DNA of 36,535 nt from an uncultured Pseudomonadales bacterium. Its GTDB lineage: Bacteria > Pseudomonadota > Gammaproteobacteria > Pseudomonadales > Azotimanducaceae. A program made the translations under genes and the position numbers. The stretch is taken from positions 1 to 36,535 of the forward strand of contig CALHVX010000130.1 in the NCBI GenBank assembly GCA_938036875.1, in the 5' to 3' direction. Shown here piece by piece: positions 7,753 to 16,303 of the stretch (position 1 is its first letter; the number at the start of each line of letters is the position of its first letter). Below the pieces are notes generated by a model, which was not told the origin of the DNA, searched no databases, and saw only the letters and a list, made by a program, of their open reading frames with translations.

Positions 7753-10700
7753 TGAACAGGTGGAAGACTAGATACCCTGTCGTAACGCTTCTGCTCGTGA
7801 GTTTTGGGGTTGTTTTCCCGACGCTGAGCTACGCCGATCAAATGTGCAGCGATACCCGTACGCAAGACGCAAGCGGCAGCTTGCAAGATTCCGGCGGAAG
7901 CGGAGCCAATTACAGCAACCGGGAGTCATGCCAATTTTTGATCCAACCAGCATCAGGTAACGATATTACCTTTAGCTTCTCTAGTTTTGACTACGAAGAC
8001 AACTACGACTATCTATACGTTTACGACGGCACTTCAACCGGAAGTACCTTGCTCGGCAGGTTTACCGGATCTAGCGACCCCGCCGATATCACGGCAACCT
8101 CAGGCTCCATGCTGATTGTCCATACGAGCGACCGGTCGATAACCGAAGAGGGTTTTACAGCCAGTTGGTCCAGTGGCGGCAGCAACGCCAGCTCTCAGCT
8201 ATGCATCGATAGCAGCTCGACAGCAGAAACCGGTATCCTCACCGATTCGGGTGGCAATTCCGGTAACTATGGCAACAGAGAAAATTGTGCTTTTGCCATC
8301 AAACCGCCGGCTGGCAACCCGGTCACCTTAACCTTCCTCAGCTTCGATCTGGAAAACCGTTACGACTACTTGCGTGTTTACGACGGTACTAGCAATGCTG
8401 GAACACTCCTCGGCTCCTTTACCGGGTCTAGCAATCCCGCAGATTTAGTGGGCACTTCAGGTGCGCTCTACATCGAGATGGAAACCGATCGATCCGTCGT
8501 GAATTCAGGATTCGTGGCCGAATGGGCTTCTGGCGCCGTTGTACCGAACAGCTGTCCGGCACAAAACGTCGCCGATAACTTTCCAAGCGTTTCCTACACG
8601 CAAAATAGCGGTACCGCAGACTGGAGTGGCGGTTGGCAAGAAGTCGGTGAAAGCGATGGCACTAGTAGCGGTCGAGCTAGGGTAAACAGCTCGCTATGTA
8701 CCAGCGGCAATTGTTTACGTCTCGGGGAGCCAAGTACGGCAAGCACCTGGAGTAATATAGGCCTGTTGCGAGAAGCAGATCTCAGCACCGCAACCAGCGC
8801 AACACTAACGTTCAACTACTACACGGGACGCGCCAGCGGCACAGAAACCGTGCTACTGGACATTTCAAACGACGGTGGCCGTAGTTGGACCAGGCTTCGC
8901 AGCTACTCCATTACTAGCACCAACTTTAACGCGACGGCGCAGAGTTTTGATATTGCTAGCTACGCTAGCATCAACACCCAAATTCGATTTTTGAGTTCCG
9001 GTAGCAACGCTCGTATTGGCATGTACATCGATGATATTCAAATCCAATACGATGTTGCTTGCCTGCCTCCGGACCCAGTTACCGACTGGCACCTAGACGA
9101 GTCCGGCTTTACCGGGGCAAGCAGCGAAGTGGTGGATAGTTCAGCCAGCGGCTTTAACGCTCGTGCTTTGGGCGGTGCTGGGACCATTAGCGACGGTGAA
9201 ATCTGCCGCGCCATGGCCTTCGACGGCGACGATGATTACTACGAGGCCAGGTCGTTTAGTGCACCCTTACGGGGGACAGGCTCGTTAAGTTTTTGGATTC
9301 AAACCCGCCAAACCGGCGATACTAGCGTGTGGAGCTCTCCTGGGGTCACCGGCATAGAGGTCAGTGGTAGCACCGACGATATTTTTTGGGGGAGCCTAAA
9401 TCCAAGTGGGCAAATTGGGATTGGACCCGGAGACAACAATCACAGCTTCTCTACCACCGTCATTGCCGATGGCAATTGGCATCATATTGTCCATACCCGA
9501 GATCAGACTACAGGTGAGCTGCAGACCTTTGTCGATGGAAACCTGGAGAACACCAGCACAAGCACCACAGGTACCATCAGCCGGGAGTTTTACAGTATCG
9601 GACGCATCGAGTATTCAAGCGGTACGCCAGTTTACTTCAATGGCAACCTTGATGAAGTGATGATCTTCGACAGCGTGTTGAACGAAGACAATGTCCAGAC
9701 GATCTACACAAATCAACTAGCAGGTAACAACTGGGATGGCAGCGAGCGAGTCTGCAACAACCCGACTGCTAGCGCATTCATTCTGTCTCATGACCGTAGT
9801 GGCATTCACTGTCTTGCTGAACCCATCAGCGTCAGCGCTGTAGACTCCGCAAACGTGGTAGTCCCCAGCTACATTGGGGCTATCACTCTCGACACCCAAT
9901 CGGGTGATGGGACTTGGACCTTAGCTACTGGTAATGGCACCCTGCTGGATGCAACCAGCAATGATGGTCTTGCTACCTATCAATTCTCCGCTTCGGACAA
10001 CGGTGCTGCTACTTTCAACCTGAGCTACACGCAAGGCACTAGAACCATTAACGTAGATGCCTACCAAACGAACCAAACCAGCATTCGTGATACCGATAAC
10101 GAGGGTGACCTCACCTTTGCGCCAAGCGGGTTTGTGATAACCGCCAACGCGCTTAGCAATCCACCACCAAACCCAATCAACGACCCAATTGCCAGCCAGA
10201 CCGCAGGCGCCAACTTTCCAGTTCACCTAACCGCTTACGGCACTAGTACAACGGATGCACAGTGTGGCGTCATCGAAAGTTACAACGGCAATAGTCAGCT
10301 TAAATTTTGGACCCTGTACAACAGCCCCACCAGCGGCACGCTAACCACCTCGATCAATGGCTCACCCTCCGGCGCGTCTCTCGCCGCTGCTAGTGCGCAA
10401 ACGGTCAGCTTTACGAATGGGCAAGCCCAAGTTACCGCCAACTACAAAGACGTCGGCCTGATCGCGCTGGGCGTGGAAGATCAAGCGTCGTTCAGCAATA
10501 CCTTGGCCGGTGGTAGCAATAATTTTGTCGCCCGCCCAGCCGACCTGGCAATAACGGCGGTTACCGACGCAAGCGGCAATGCCAACCCTGCCGCGACCTT
10601 CATGGGGGGCAGCGCTTTTGTTGCTGCAGGTAGCAATTTTCGCGTGGTTGTCACCGCACGCGATGCTACTGGTAGCATCACGCCAAATTTCGGCCTAGAA

Positions 10701-11840
10701 ACCACCGCCGAAAGCATTCGTGTTCGCAGTAGCAATTTGGTGGCACCGACCGGAGGACGCAATGGGTCTTCCGGTGACGTCAGCGGCGGTATCAGCTTTT
10801 CTCGGACGGCTGCCGGCACCTTTACAACAACCGGGCTAAGCTTCGACGAAGTAGGCATTATCCAACTACGGGCCGAAGTGGCGGATGGCGACTACCAAGG
10901 CTCAGGCGCAGTGCTGGGCAATCAAAGTGGGAACGTTGGGCGTTTTTACCCCGCGAGCTTTGTCTTGACCAGCCAATCGCTAGCCGCCGCTTGCGGTAAC
11001 TTTAGCTACCAAGGCCAACCTCAGATAAGTGCGGCATTCACCATCCAAGCTCGAAACTTAAGCGGAGCTGTAGCTCAAAATTACGATTCGGTGTTGTTGG
11101 GCAGTGCAAACGTTGCCAACCTTGCCTGGTCAGCCGAAAATGCGGATTCCGGTGTTGATCTTGGTAATCGGCTTAACAGCATTGGCGCAAGCTGGGCGGC
11201 CGGCCAGCTGCAGCTCAACACAAACTCCCTCAGCTTCAGCCGCGCCACAGCCCCAGATGGGCCCTTCGATAACTTGCAGCTTGGACTGAGGCTCGTTGAT
11301 CCATTGGATTCCGCATTGCTGGCCGGCGTAGATCAGAATGCTGGGACTACTGGTAGCTGCGCGGTCGCTGGCGACTGCACTTCTCAAGGGTTGGGCAGCT
11401 CAACCCAGGTTCGCTACGGGCGTTTGGCGGTATTGCCAGGGAGTGCTCCTGAAGATTCAGTACTAGATGTGGCTCTGGCCGCAGAGTACTTTGACGGCAG
11501 CGGCTTTCGAGCCCATCCCCAAGATCAATGCAGCAGCTATGTCAACGTCGACGCAAGCCTTAGCGCGTTCATCGACAACCTCAACAGCGGCGAGACCTCG
11601 GTGATCGCACCGTCACCCAGTAGCACCTTGCTCAACGGTGTTGCTCGACCTAGTTCACCACTACGTCTTAGTGCACCTGGTGTGGGTAACGCTGGGGGCA
11701 CCACGCTGACCTTGGACGTGGAAAGCTGGCTGGAGTTTCCATGGACCGGGGTTGGCATGGTTGACCCCTCTGCTCAACAACAGTTTGGCACCTATCGAGG
11801 CCACGACCGTATTGTGTCCTGGGACGAACAGACCCGCTAG
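7752..11840 (+). CDS. mshQ: MshQ-like giant surface protein with tandem CUB, LamG and DUF6701 regions
   Basis: Exported protein of 1362 aa, with a Sec signal peptide (cleavage likely after SYA, about residue 28). Domains by eye: CUB 1 (about 31-145) and CUB 2 (about 149-262), each with DSGG, NYxNRExC, the calcium-type FDxE..YDYLxVYDG segment and a GF.A.W end; a jelly-roll-like beta module (about 265-435); a LamG/concanavalin-like domain (about 440-665, with AMAFDGDDDYYEA, DGNWHHIVHTRD and LDEVMIFD); and a long C-terminal region (about 670-1362) matching DUF6701 of MshQ proteins. It starts on TAATG sharing one base with mshP, so it is part of the same operon. By position and domains it is the MSHA cluster's MshQ, probably a pilus-tip or surface adhesin. 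Tandem CUB domains are not part of the MshQ layout I know best. It ends in TAG. Confidence 0.88.
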   Translation: MNRWKTRYPVVTLLLVSFGVVFPTLSYADQMCSDTRTQDASGSLQDSGGSGANYSNRESCQFLIQPASGNDITFSFSSFDYEDNYDYLYVYDGTSTGSTLLGRFTGSSDPADITATSGSMLIVHTSDRSITEEGFTASWSSGGSNASSQLCIDSSSTAETGILTDSGGNSGNYGNRENCAFAIKPPAGNPVTLTFLSFDLENRYDYLRVYDGTSNAGTLLGSFTGSSNPADLVGTSGALYIEMETDRSVVNSGFVAEWASGAVVPNSCPAQNVADNFPSVSYTQNSGTADWSGGWQEVGESDGTSSGRARVNSSLCTSGNCLRLGEPSTASTWSNIGLLREADLSTATSATLTFNYYTGRASGTETVLLDISNDGGRSWTRLRSYSITSTNFNATAQSFDIASYASINTQIRFLSSGSNARIGMYIDDIQIQYDVACLPPDPVTDWHLDESGFTGASSEVVDSSASGFNARALGGAGTISDGEICRAMAFDGDDDYYEARSFSAPLRGTGSLSFWIQTRQTGDTSVWSSPGVTGIEVSGSTDDIFWGSLNPSGQIGIGPGDNNHSFSTTVIADGNWHHIVHTRDQTTGELQTFVDGNLENTSTSTTGTISREFYSIGRIEYSSGTPVYFNGNLDEVMIFDSVLNEDNVQTIYTNQLAGNNWDGSERVCNNPTASAFILSHDRSGIHCLAEPISVSAVDSANVVVPSYIGAITLDTQSGDGTWTLATGNGTLLDATSNDGLATYQFSASDNGAATFNLSYTQGTRTINVDAYQTNQTSIRDTDNEGDLTFAPSGFVITANALSNPPPNPINDPIASQTAGANFPVHLTAYGTSTTDAQCGVIESYNGNSQLKFWTLYNSPTSGTLTTSINGSPSGASLAAASAQTVSFTNGQAQVTANYKDVGLIALGVEDQASFSNTLAGGSNNFVARPADLAITAVTDASGNANPAATFMGGSAFVAAGSNFRVVVTARDATGSITPNFGLETTAESIRVRSSNLVAPTGGRNGSSGDVSGGISFSRTAAGTFTTTGLSFDEVGIIQLRAEVADGDYQGSGAVLGNQSGNVGRFYPASFVLTSQSLAAACGNFSYQGQPQISAAFTIQARNLSGAVAQNYDSVLLGSANVANLAWSAENADSGVDLGNRLNSIGASWAAGQLQLNTNSLSFSRATAPDGPFDNLQLGLRLVDPLDSALLAGVDQNAGTTGSCAVAGDCTSQGLGSSTQVRYGRLAVLPGSAPEDSVLDVALAAEYFDGSGFRAHPQDQCSSYVNVDASLSAFIDNLNSGETSVIAPSPSSTLLNGVARPSSPLRLSAPGVGNAGGTTLTLDVESWLEFPWTGVGMVDPSAQQQFGTYRGHDRIVSWDEQTR

Positions 11841-11976
11841 CGGGCAGAGCGTAACCATTGCGTAATCACTCGGACCAAGAAATGACGACGCTCTAGATAA
11901 AGCCATTAGCAATTTGCTCCGCAAAAACAGCTAAACAAACTTACCCCGCAAGATCAAAGGCAAGACCAATGCACTG

Positions 11977-14439
11977 CTAGTTTCCGAATCGGTACCTCAG
12001 CTTCATGGTAAAGAAGTCGATCACCGGTTCATCTAGCGCATCGCGAAACAGGTTGCCGAACTCATCTCGCATCCGGTTATCCAGGTTGCTACCCCGGGTG
12101 TAAACCAAAAACAGATCCGACAAAGGACCAATCTCCCAACGATACCGAAGCTGTGTCGTTATGCGCGAGATAGTGAAGTCATCTACCTCACCTTGCTCCG
12201 CAATCCCCCGAGTACGCCGAACCAATCGTCCATCACCAACAGGCACCTGGAACAACTCCTGCTCTTGCGCGCGAATACCCGCCCATTGCATGGTAAAGCG
12301 CAACTGCTGCCGCGCGCTGATGAAGAAGTCCATGGCTACACGCGGCTGCCAATCCGTTGCATCAAAGCTGGTGAAGTTGCGGTCTCCTTGGTACACAACC
12401 CAGCCATCTCGCCGCAAGTAGTTAATGTCTACATCAAGGGAGAAGCGATCGTTTGGCTTGAAGGTTGCGCCCAAGGTGGCCCGGGTGGTCCAACCACCAA
12501 GCTCTTCTTGCCGTACCCCGGCCAATGCGCTTAGGCTTAGTTTGTTAGCAGAGTTTGTCCCAATAGAAATCTCGCCCACCCAGCGATCATTGGTCTTGTA
12601 TCGACCATTATCAAAGCTGTTGCGGTCGTCCCAACGACCCGGGAAGAAATCAAGCTCGGTACCAATACGCAAAAAATTGGGAAACTCCCATTGGTTACGC
12701 CAAAACAAACCGCCGCGCACCATTTGGCCATCGGTGTTTTGTTCATAGCTCAACACCAACGAACGTTTGCGGCTGCGTAACCGTTTTAACCCGCTCTGAT
12801 TAAAGTAGTCCAACGAATAGACGCCCCCGATCGCATCATTGCGCCGGATAAAACCCAGATCCGAGATATCTAGCTCATCATCTAGAAAATCTAGCGTCAA
12901 TTTGTGGCGATATAGGCGATTCGGGGTATAGCGCAGATCAATGAGTGCACCGTAGCCTTGTTGCTCGTCTACATCGCTGGCAATAAACTGGGTGTCTAAG
13001 TTCCAACGCCCGTTAGCTGACAGTAGATGGGTATCCACCCCATGCACCACCGCATCTTTATCTGGATGCCGTACTATGCTGCCAAGATAGCCTATGGAGC
13101 GCCGCCCAACGGTGGTGTTAGCTTGCTCGTAGAGCAATCGTGCCACACCAAAGTCACGCCCTTCCTGCTCCAGACGAACCACCTGCCCAGCCCTATCACC
13201 ACGACGTCGAACGTCCTCTTCAAAAGCGCTTAGCACCCCATAGCGTAAACCACCCGACTGCCCCGTCAGCTTAACCGCGCCTGCAAGCTCCGTTGGTCGC
13301 CCTAACTCAGCACCCAGTACATCCACATCATCCGGGACATCAATATCTGGTACACCGCCAATCCGTCGAGTGTTCACCAAGGTTGTTGGTGTGGGAGAAA
13401 ACGTGGAGGAGGTGCGTCGAGCACCAGATGAAGAACCACCGGAACTCACACGCGCCCGTGGAGTTGTTCGAAAAACCTCATCGCCTTCTAGAAAAAATAA
13501 CCGGTTCTCAGGGAAAAACACCTCAAAGGCGGTGAGGTTAACCACGACATTGTCAGATTCCACCGCACCAAAATCAGGGTTAGCGGTCACGGCAACCTGA
13601 ATATTAGAGGACGGCCGCCAAAACACATCGAAGCCGGCGCGATACTCATCCTCATCCTCGATGCCGTTGTAGGTGTAACTGGTGTAGGGAAACAATGCTA
13701 GCTGCTTGCCAGGGTTTACTTCACCCAATTGCAGTTTACCCAAGGCGCTCATAAACCGATTTCCGGTAAAGGGCAATGGGGGTGAACTCCAGCGCTCATC
13801 AAGTTGGGCCAGCTTGCGCGTCAGCCAAAAACCGATTTCCCGCTCGCCCTCTACATCGGGCATGGCCATCATGGACCAAGGCAGAAACATCTCTACGCTC
13901 CAGCCGGTTTCCGTTTCTGCTGTGGCCCGCCGCCATGGTCCGTCCCACTGGCTGGTAAACTGTCTTTCTGGTGCCACTTTGCCGTCTTTAACCGACCCAC
14001 CTAAGGCGGTGCTGAACCAATAACCGTATAGGCCCTCGCCCGATGTATCTAAGGTGATGCCAATTTCATCTCGATTGATGAACGCATCCCGGCCGGACAG
14101 CCTAGGCACTAAAGAGTCTTTAGGTTGCTCTAGATCAAAACCAAGATACAACCCTCGTGCGGTTCGAAAGTAATGGGTTGTGGTGCGGTAGCGGCCAGGG
14201 GCTAGGTTGTCTGGGTCGATGACCCGCATCCCATCGTAGCCGGGTATCTGCTGCCACACGGGCTCATCTAAACGCCCATCTAACAACACATTGGCATCTG
14301 CCACGAGCGGCACCGAGATCACCAACGGCTCCTCCTGCGCGATACCGGGCAGCGCAAAACAAGCCAGGGCAACCAAGCCCCAGAGTTTTAGCGACACAAG
14401 ATGTCGGGAGATACAACGAGTTGAAATTGCGCAAACCAC
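11977..14439 (-). CDS. CBM9-like / DUF5916 outer-membrane beta-barrel protein
   Basis: 820-aa exported protein. The N-terminus has a signal peptide (LWGLVALACFALPGIAQ). Residues about 45-215 form a carbohydrate-binding family 9-like sandwich (LDGRLDEPVWQQIPGY, TTTHYFRTARGLYLGFDLEQ). From about 235 onward it shows the DUF5916 pattern, with PNPDFGAVE-like ANPDFGAVESD and FFPENRLFFLEG, then amphipathic strands to the end with alternating aromatic residues, as in a large outer-membrane barrel. A Ser/Thr-rich insert (near 345-372) interrupts the barrel start. The start is a GTG with no clear Shine-Dalgarno; a GTG 14 codons later would still give a good signal peptide. The function of this family is not known to me. 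It is convergent with mshQ and probably monocistronic. Confidence 0.85.
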   Translation of the reverse strand: MVCAISTRCISRHLVSLKLWGLVALACFALPGIAQEEPLVISVPLVADANVLLDGRLDEPVWQQIPGYDGMRVIDPDNLAPGRYRTTTHYFRTARGLYLGFDLEQPKDSLVPRLSGRDAFINRDEIGITLDTSGEGLYGYWFSTALGGSVKDGKVAPERQFTSQWDGPWRRATAETETGWSVEMFLPWSMMAMPDVEGEREIGFWLTRKLAQLDERWSSPPLPFTGNRFMSALGKLQLGEVNPGKQLALFPYTSYTYNGIEDEDEYRAGFDVFWRPSSNIQVAVTANPDFGAVESDNVVVNLTAFEVFFPENRLFFLEGDEVFRTTPRARVSSGGSSSGARRTSSTFSPTPTTLVNTRRIGGVPDIDVPDDVDVLGAELGRPTELAGAVKLTGQSGGLRYGVLSAFEEDVRRRGDRAGQVVRLEQEGRDFGVARLLYEQANTTVGRRSIGYLGSIVRHPDKDAVVHGVDTHLLSANGRWNLDTQFIASDVDEQQGYGALIDLRYTPNRLYRHKLTLDFLDDELDISDLGFIRRNDAIGGVYSLDYFNQSGLKRLRSRKRSLVLSYEQNTDGQMVRGGLFWRNQWEFPNFLRIGTELDFFPGRWDDRNSFDNGRYKTNDRWVGEISIGTNSANKLSLSALAGVRQEELGGWTTRATLGATFKPNDRFSLDVDINYLRRDGWVVYQGDRNFTSFDATDWQPRVAMDFFISARQQLRFTMQWAGIRAQEQELFQVPVGDGRLVRRTRGIAEQGEVDDFTISRITTQLRYRWEIGPLSDLFLVYTRGSNLDNRMRDEFGNLFRDALDEPVIDFFTMKLRYRFGN

Positions 14440-14501
14440 CCACCATTGTACCCAACTTTAGTTTCTTTGTGGCACCCTATGAATGTAACTAGGAATTAGG
14501 C

Positions 14502-15005
14502 ATGTACCCATACTTTAATCCGGCTCACACCAACACAAGACAGCCCACCTACTGCTTGGTTTTGTTTCTGCTTATCAGCAGCTTGACGGGCTGTGCCCAT
14601 ACACAGCTGCCCATCGAACGCTTAGGTGCCGTGGGTATTGGGGTTAGCGACTTGACCATTTCCAGCGAGTTCTACCAACAAGTACTGGGGCTGAAACTCC
14701 TGCGAACCTACGAGTTGGGCTACCTCGACGAATTGGTCCTTGGCTACGAAAGTCCAAAGGCCTCTCAGCCCAATGCAGCGGTTGTGGTGTTAATGCATTG
14801 GCCAGAGGATCCGCATCGCCAATATGGCAGCGGCGAGCTGAAGCTGGTGTTTTATGTTGATGACCCTAAAGCCGTGCTTGAGCGTATACGGCAGCGCGGT
14901 GGCGTCATCGACCGGGAAGCGACCCCGCACCCTGCCCTGAACGGAGGGCTGGTGGGTTTAGCCCGAGATCCGGACAACTACATCATCGAAATTTTGCAGC
15001 GATAA
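14502..15005 (+). CDS. VOC-fold (glyoxalase-like) lipoprotein
   Basis: 167 aa. The N-terminus is a lipoprotein signal (hydrophobic LVLFLLISSLTGC, lipid-modified Cys31, Ala at +2 favouring the outer membrane). Residues about 37-167 form a glyoxalase/VOC domain with DLTISSEFYQQVLGLKLL (50-67) and a C-terminal DPDNYIIEIL (157-165). Compared with metal-binding VOC enzymes, the first-strand His is replaced (Ala43 region), the third ligand His is Lys114, and only the last Glu163 remains. It may therefore bind a ligand rather than catalyse. It lies 72 nt upstream of the GntR-ABC operon on the same strand, but that operon has its own promoter and operator. A VOC lipoprotein is unusual because most members are cytosolic. 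Confidence 0.85.
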   Translation: MYPYFNPAHTNTRQPTYCLVLFLLISSLTGCAHTQLPIERLGAVGIGVSDLTISSEFYQQVLGLKLLRTYELGYLDELVLGYESPKASQPNAAVVVLMHWPEDPHRQYGSGELKLVFYVDDPKAVLERIRQRGGVIDREATPHPALNGGLVGLARDPDNYIIEILQR

Positions 15006-15015
15006 TCCTAGGGGC

Positions 15016-15046
15016 TTGCACCGCCTAGGAGAAACGGTGTTATACT
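15016..15046 (+). promoter_or_regulatory. Predicted sigma70 promoter of the GntR-ABC operon
   Basis: TTGCAC at 15016-15021 and TATACT at 15041-15046 are separated by 19 bases. The -10 box lies within the left arm of the palindromic operator, so regulator binding would block RNA polymerase. The predicted transcript starts about 25 bases before the regulator's ATG. Confidence 0.55.
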
Positions 15047-15059
15047 TAAGTACAACACC
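15036..15059. promoter_or_regulatory. Palindromic operator, probable GntR (YtrA-type) binding site
   Basis: The 24-bp inverted repeat has half-sites GGTGTTATACTT and AAGTACAACACC, matching at 11 of 12 positions. It overlaps the -10 box of the promoter for the downstream GntR regulator gene. YtrA-type GntR regulators commonly repress their own ABC operon from such sites, so autorepression is a strong inference. Confidence 0.8.
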
Positions 15060-15077
15060 AATTCTCCGAGACCCTAA

Positions 15078-15452
15078 ATGGACCAATGGGAAGACAATCA
15101 GCCCATCTACCGGCAACTGCGAAGTACCGTCGTCCACCGCATACTGCACGGCTCGCTCGCTGAAGGTGAAGCCGTGCCTTCCGTTCGGCAGGTTGCCGCA
15201 GACCAAAGGGTCAACCCGATTACGGTATCCAAGGCCTATCAGCTGCTGGTTGACGAGGGGCTGTTAGAAAAACGGCGCGGGCTCGGTATGTATGTGTGTG
15301 AGGGCGCCCGGGACTTAGCGCTCACCCAAGAACGTAAACAATTTCTAGCCCAGGAATGGCCGCGCTTGCTAGAGCGTATCCATGCACTTGATCTGCAAGT
15401 TGCCGATCTCCCCCACACGGCCCCAGACACTGCCTCAAAAGGTTCTTCATGA
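15078..15452 (+). CDS. GntR-family (YtrA subfamily) transcriptional regulator
   Basis: 124-aa DNA-binding protein with the winged helix-turn-helix of the GntR family at about 10-75: PIYRQLRSTVVHRIL, VPSVRQVAADQRVNPITVSK, then the wing LLEKRRGLGMYV. Only a short tail (about 45 residues) follows, which is the YtrA subfamily size, with no large effector domain. It overlaps the ATPase gene by ATGA, so it is co-translated with an ABC transporter, the standard YtrA arrangement. The upstream palindrome (15036-15059) is the likely operator. Members often respond to cell-envelope stress or antibiotics; the signal here is unknown. Confidence 0.93.
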   Translation: MDQWEDNQPIYRQLRSTVVHRILHGSLAEGEAVPSVRQVAADQRVNPITVSKAYQLLVDEGLLEKRRGLGMYVCEGARDLALTQERKQFLAQEWPRLLERIHALDLQVADLPHTAPDTASKGSS

Positions 15453-16303
15453 GTATTGTTAGCGCTCAAGATCTGGTTAAAAACTACCAGCACACCACCG
15501 CCTTAGACGGCTTCAACATGATCGTTGAGCCCGGTCATATTGTGGGCTTGATCGGACCTAACGGCTCCGGCAAAACCACTGCGCTCAAAGCCATGCTCGG
15601 CTTGAACCATTTAGATGGTGGGCACTTGCTGGTCCAAGGCGTTGACCCTACGGCCAACCGGCATCAGGTGATGCAAAATACCGCCTACATAGCAGACACG
15701 GGTACGCTACCGCGCTGGATGCGCATCAGCGATTTGCTCGACTACGTTGCCGGCGTGCATCCCCTATTTGACCGCCAAATCGCCAACAGCTCATTGGCCA
15801 AGACCAACATAAAAACTCAGGCTAAAGTACGTACCTTATCTAAAGGCATGCAAGTGCAGCTGCATCTCGCCATTGTGCTAGCGATCCAAGCCCAGCTATT
15901 AGTGTTAGATGAACCGACCCTTGGTTTAGATATCATTTATCGCCAACACTTTTACGACAGCTTGCTCAACGACTACTTTAACGAGCAGCGCAGCATCATC
16001 ATTACTACCCACGAAGTCCGAGAGATTGAGCATCTACTAACCGATGTGGTGTTTATTGACCAAGGCCAAGCCCGCCTGACCTTAAGCATGGACGAGCTCG
16101 AAGATCAGTTTGTTAAGCTCATCAGCAGCGAGGCACCCAAGGTTCCGGACCATCAACCCCTGGCCAGCAAGAAAACGTTGCACGGTGTTGAATCGATTTT
16201 CCAAGGGGTTAGCGCAGAATCCTTGCAAGCCTACGGAGACACCAGCACACCAAACCTAGCTGAGCTATTTGTGGCCATTGTTCGATCGGGAGGAGATTCC
16301 TAA
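15449..16303 (+). CDS. ABC transporter ATP-binding protein (ABC-2 type)
   Basis: 284-aa cytosolic ATPase. Walker A GPNGSGKT (36-43), signature LSKGM (133-137) in place of LSGGQ as usual in ABC-2 exporters, Walker B LLVLDEP (153-159), D-loop LGLD and switch His191 in TTHEVREIEHL. A C-terminal extension of about 70 residues follows the nucleotide-binding domain. It starts on ATGA overlapping the GntR gene and its stop shares a base with the permease ATG, so the three genes form one operon. It probably powers export or envelope-stress release through the partner permease, in the manner of YtrB-type systems. Confidence 0.95.
   Translation: MSIVSAQDLVKNYQHTTALDGFNMIVEPGHIVGLIGPNGSGKTTALKAMLGLNHLDGGHLLVQGVDPTANRHQVMQNTAYIADTGTLPRWMRISDLLDYVAGVHPLFDRQIANSSLAKTNIKTQAKVRTLSKGMQVQLHLAIVLAIQAQLLVLDEPTLGLDIIYRQHFYDSLLNDYFNEQRSIIITTHEVREIEHLLTDVVFIDQGQARLTLSMDELEDQFVKLISSEAPKVPDHQPLASKKTLHGVESIFQGVSAESLQAYGDTSTPNLAELFVAIVRSGGDS

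Noticed and set aside
11841-11976. Terminator or small RNA between mshQ and the DUF5916 gene
   Set aside because: I found only short direct repeats and no convincing stem with a T-run.
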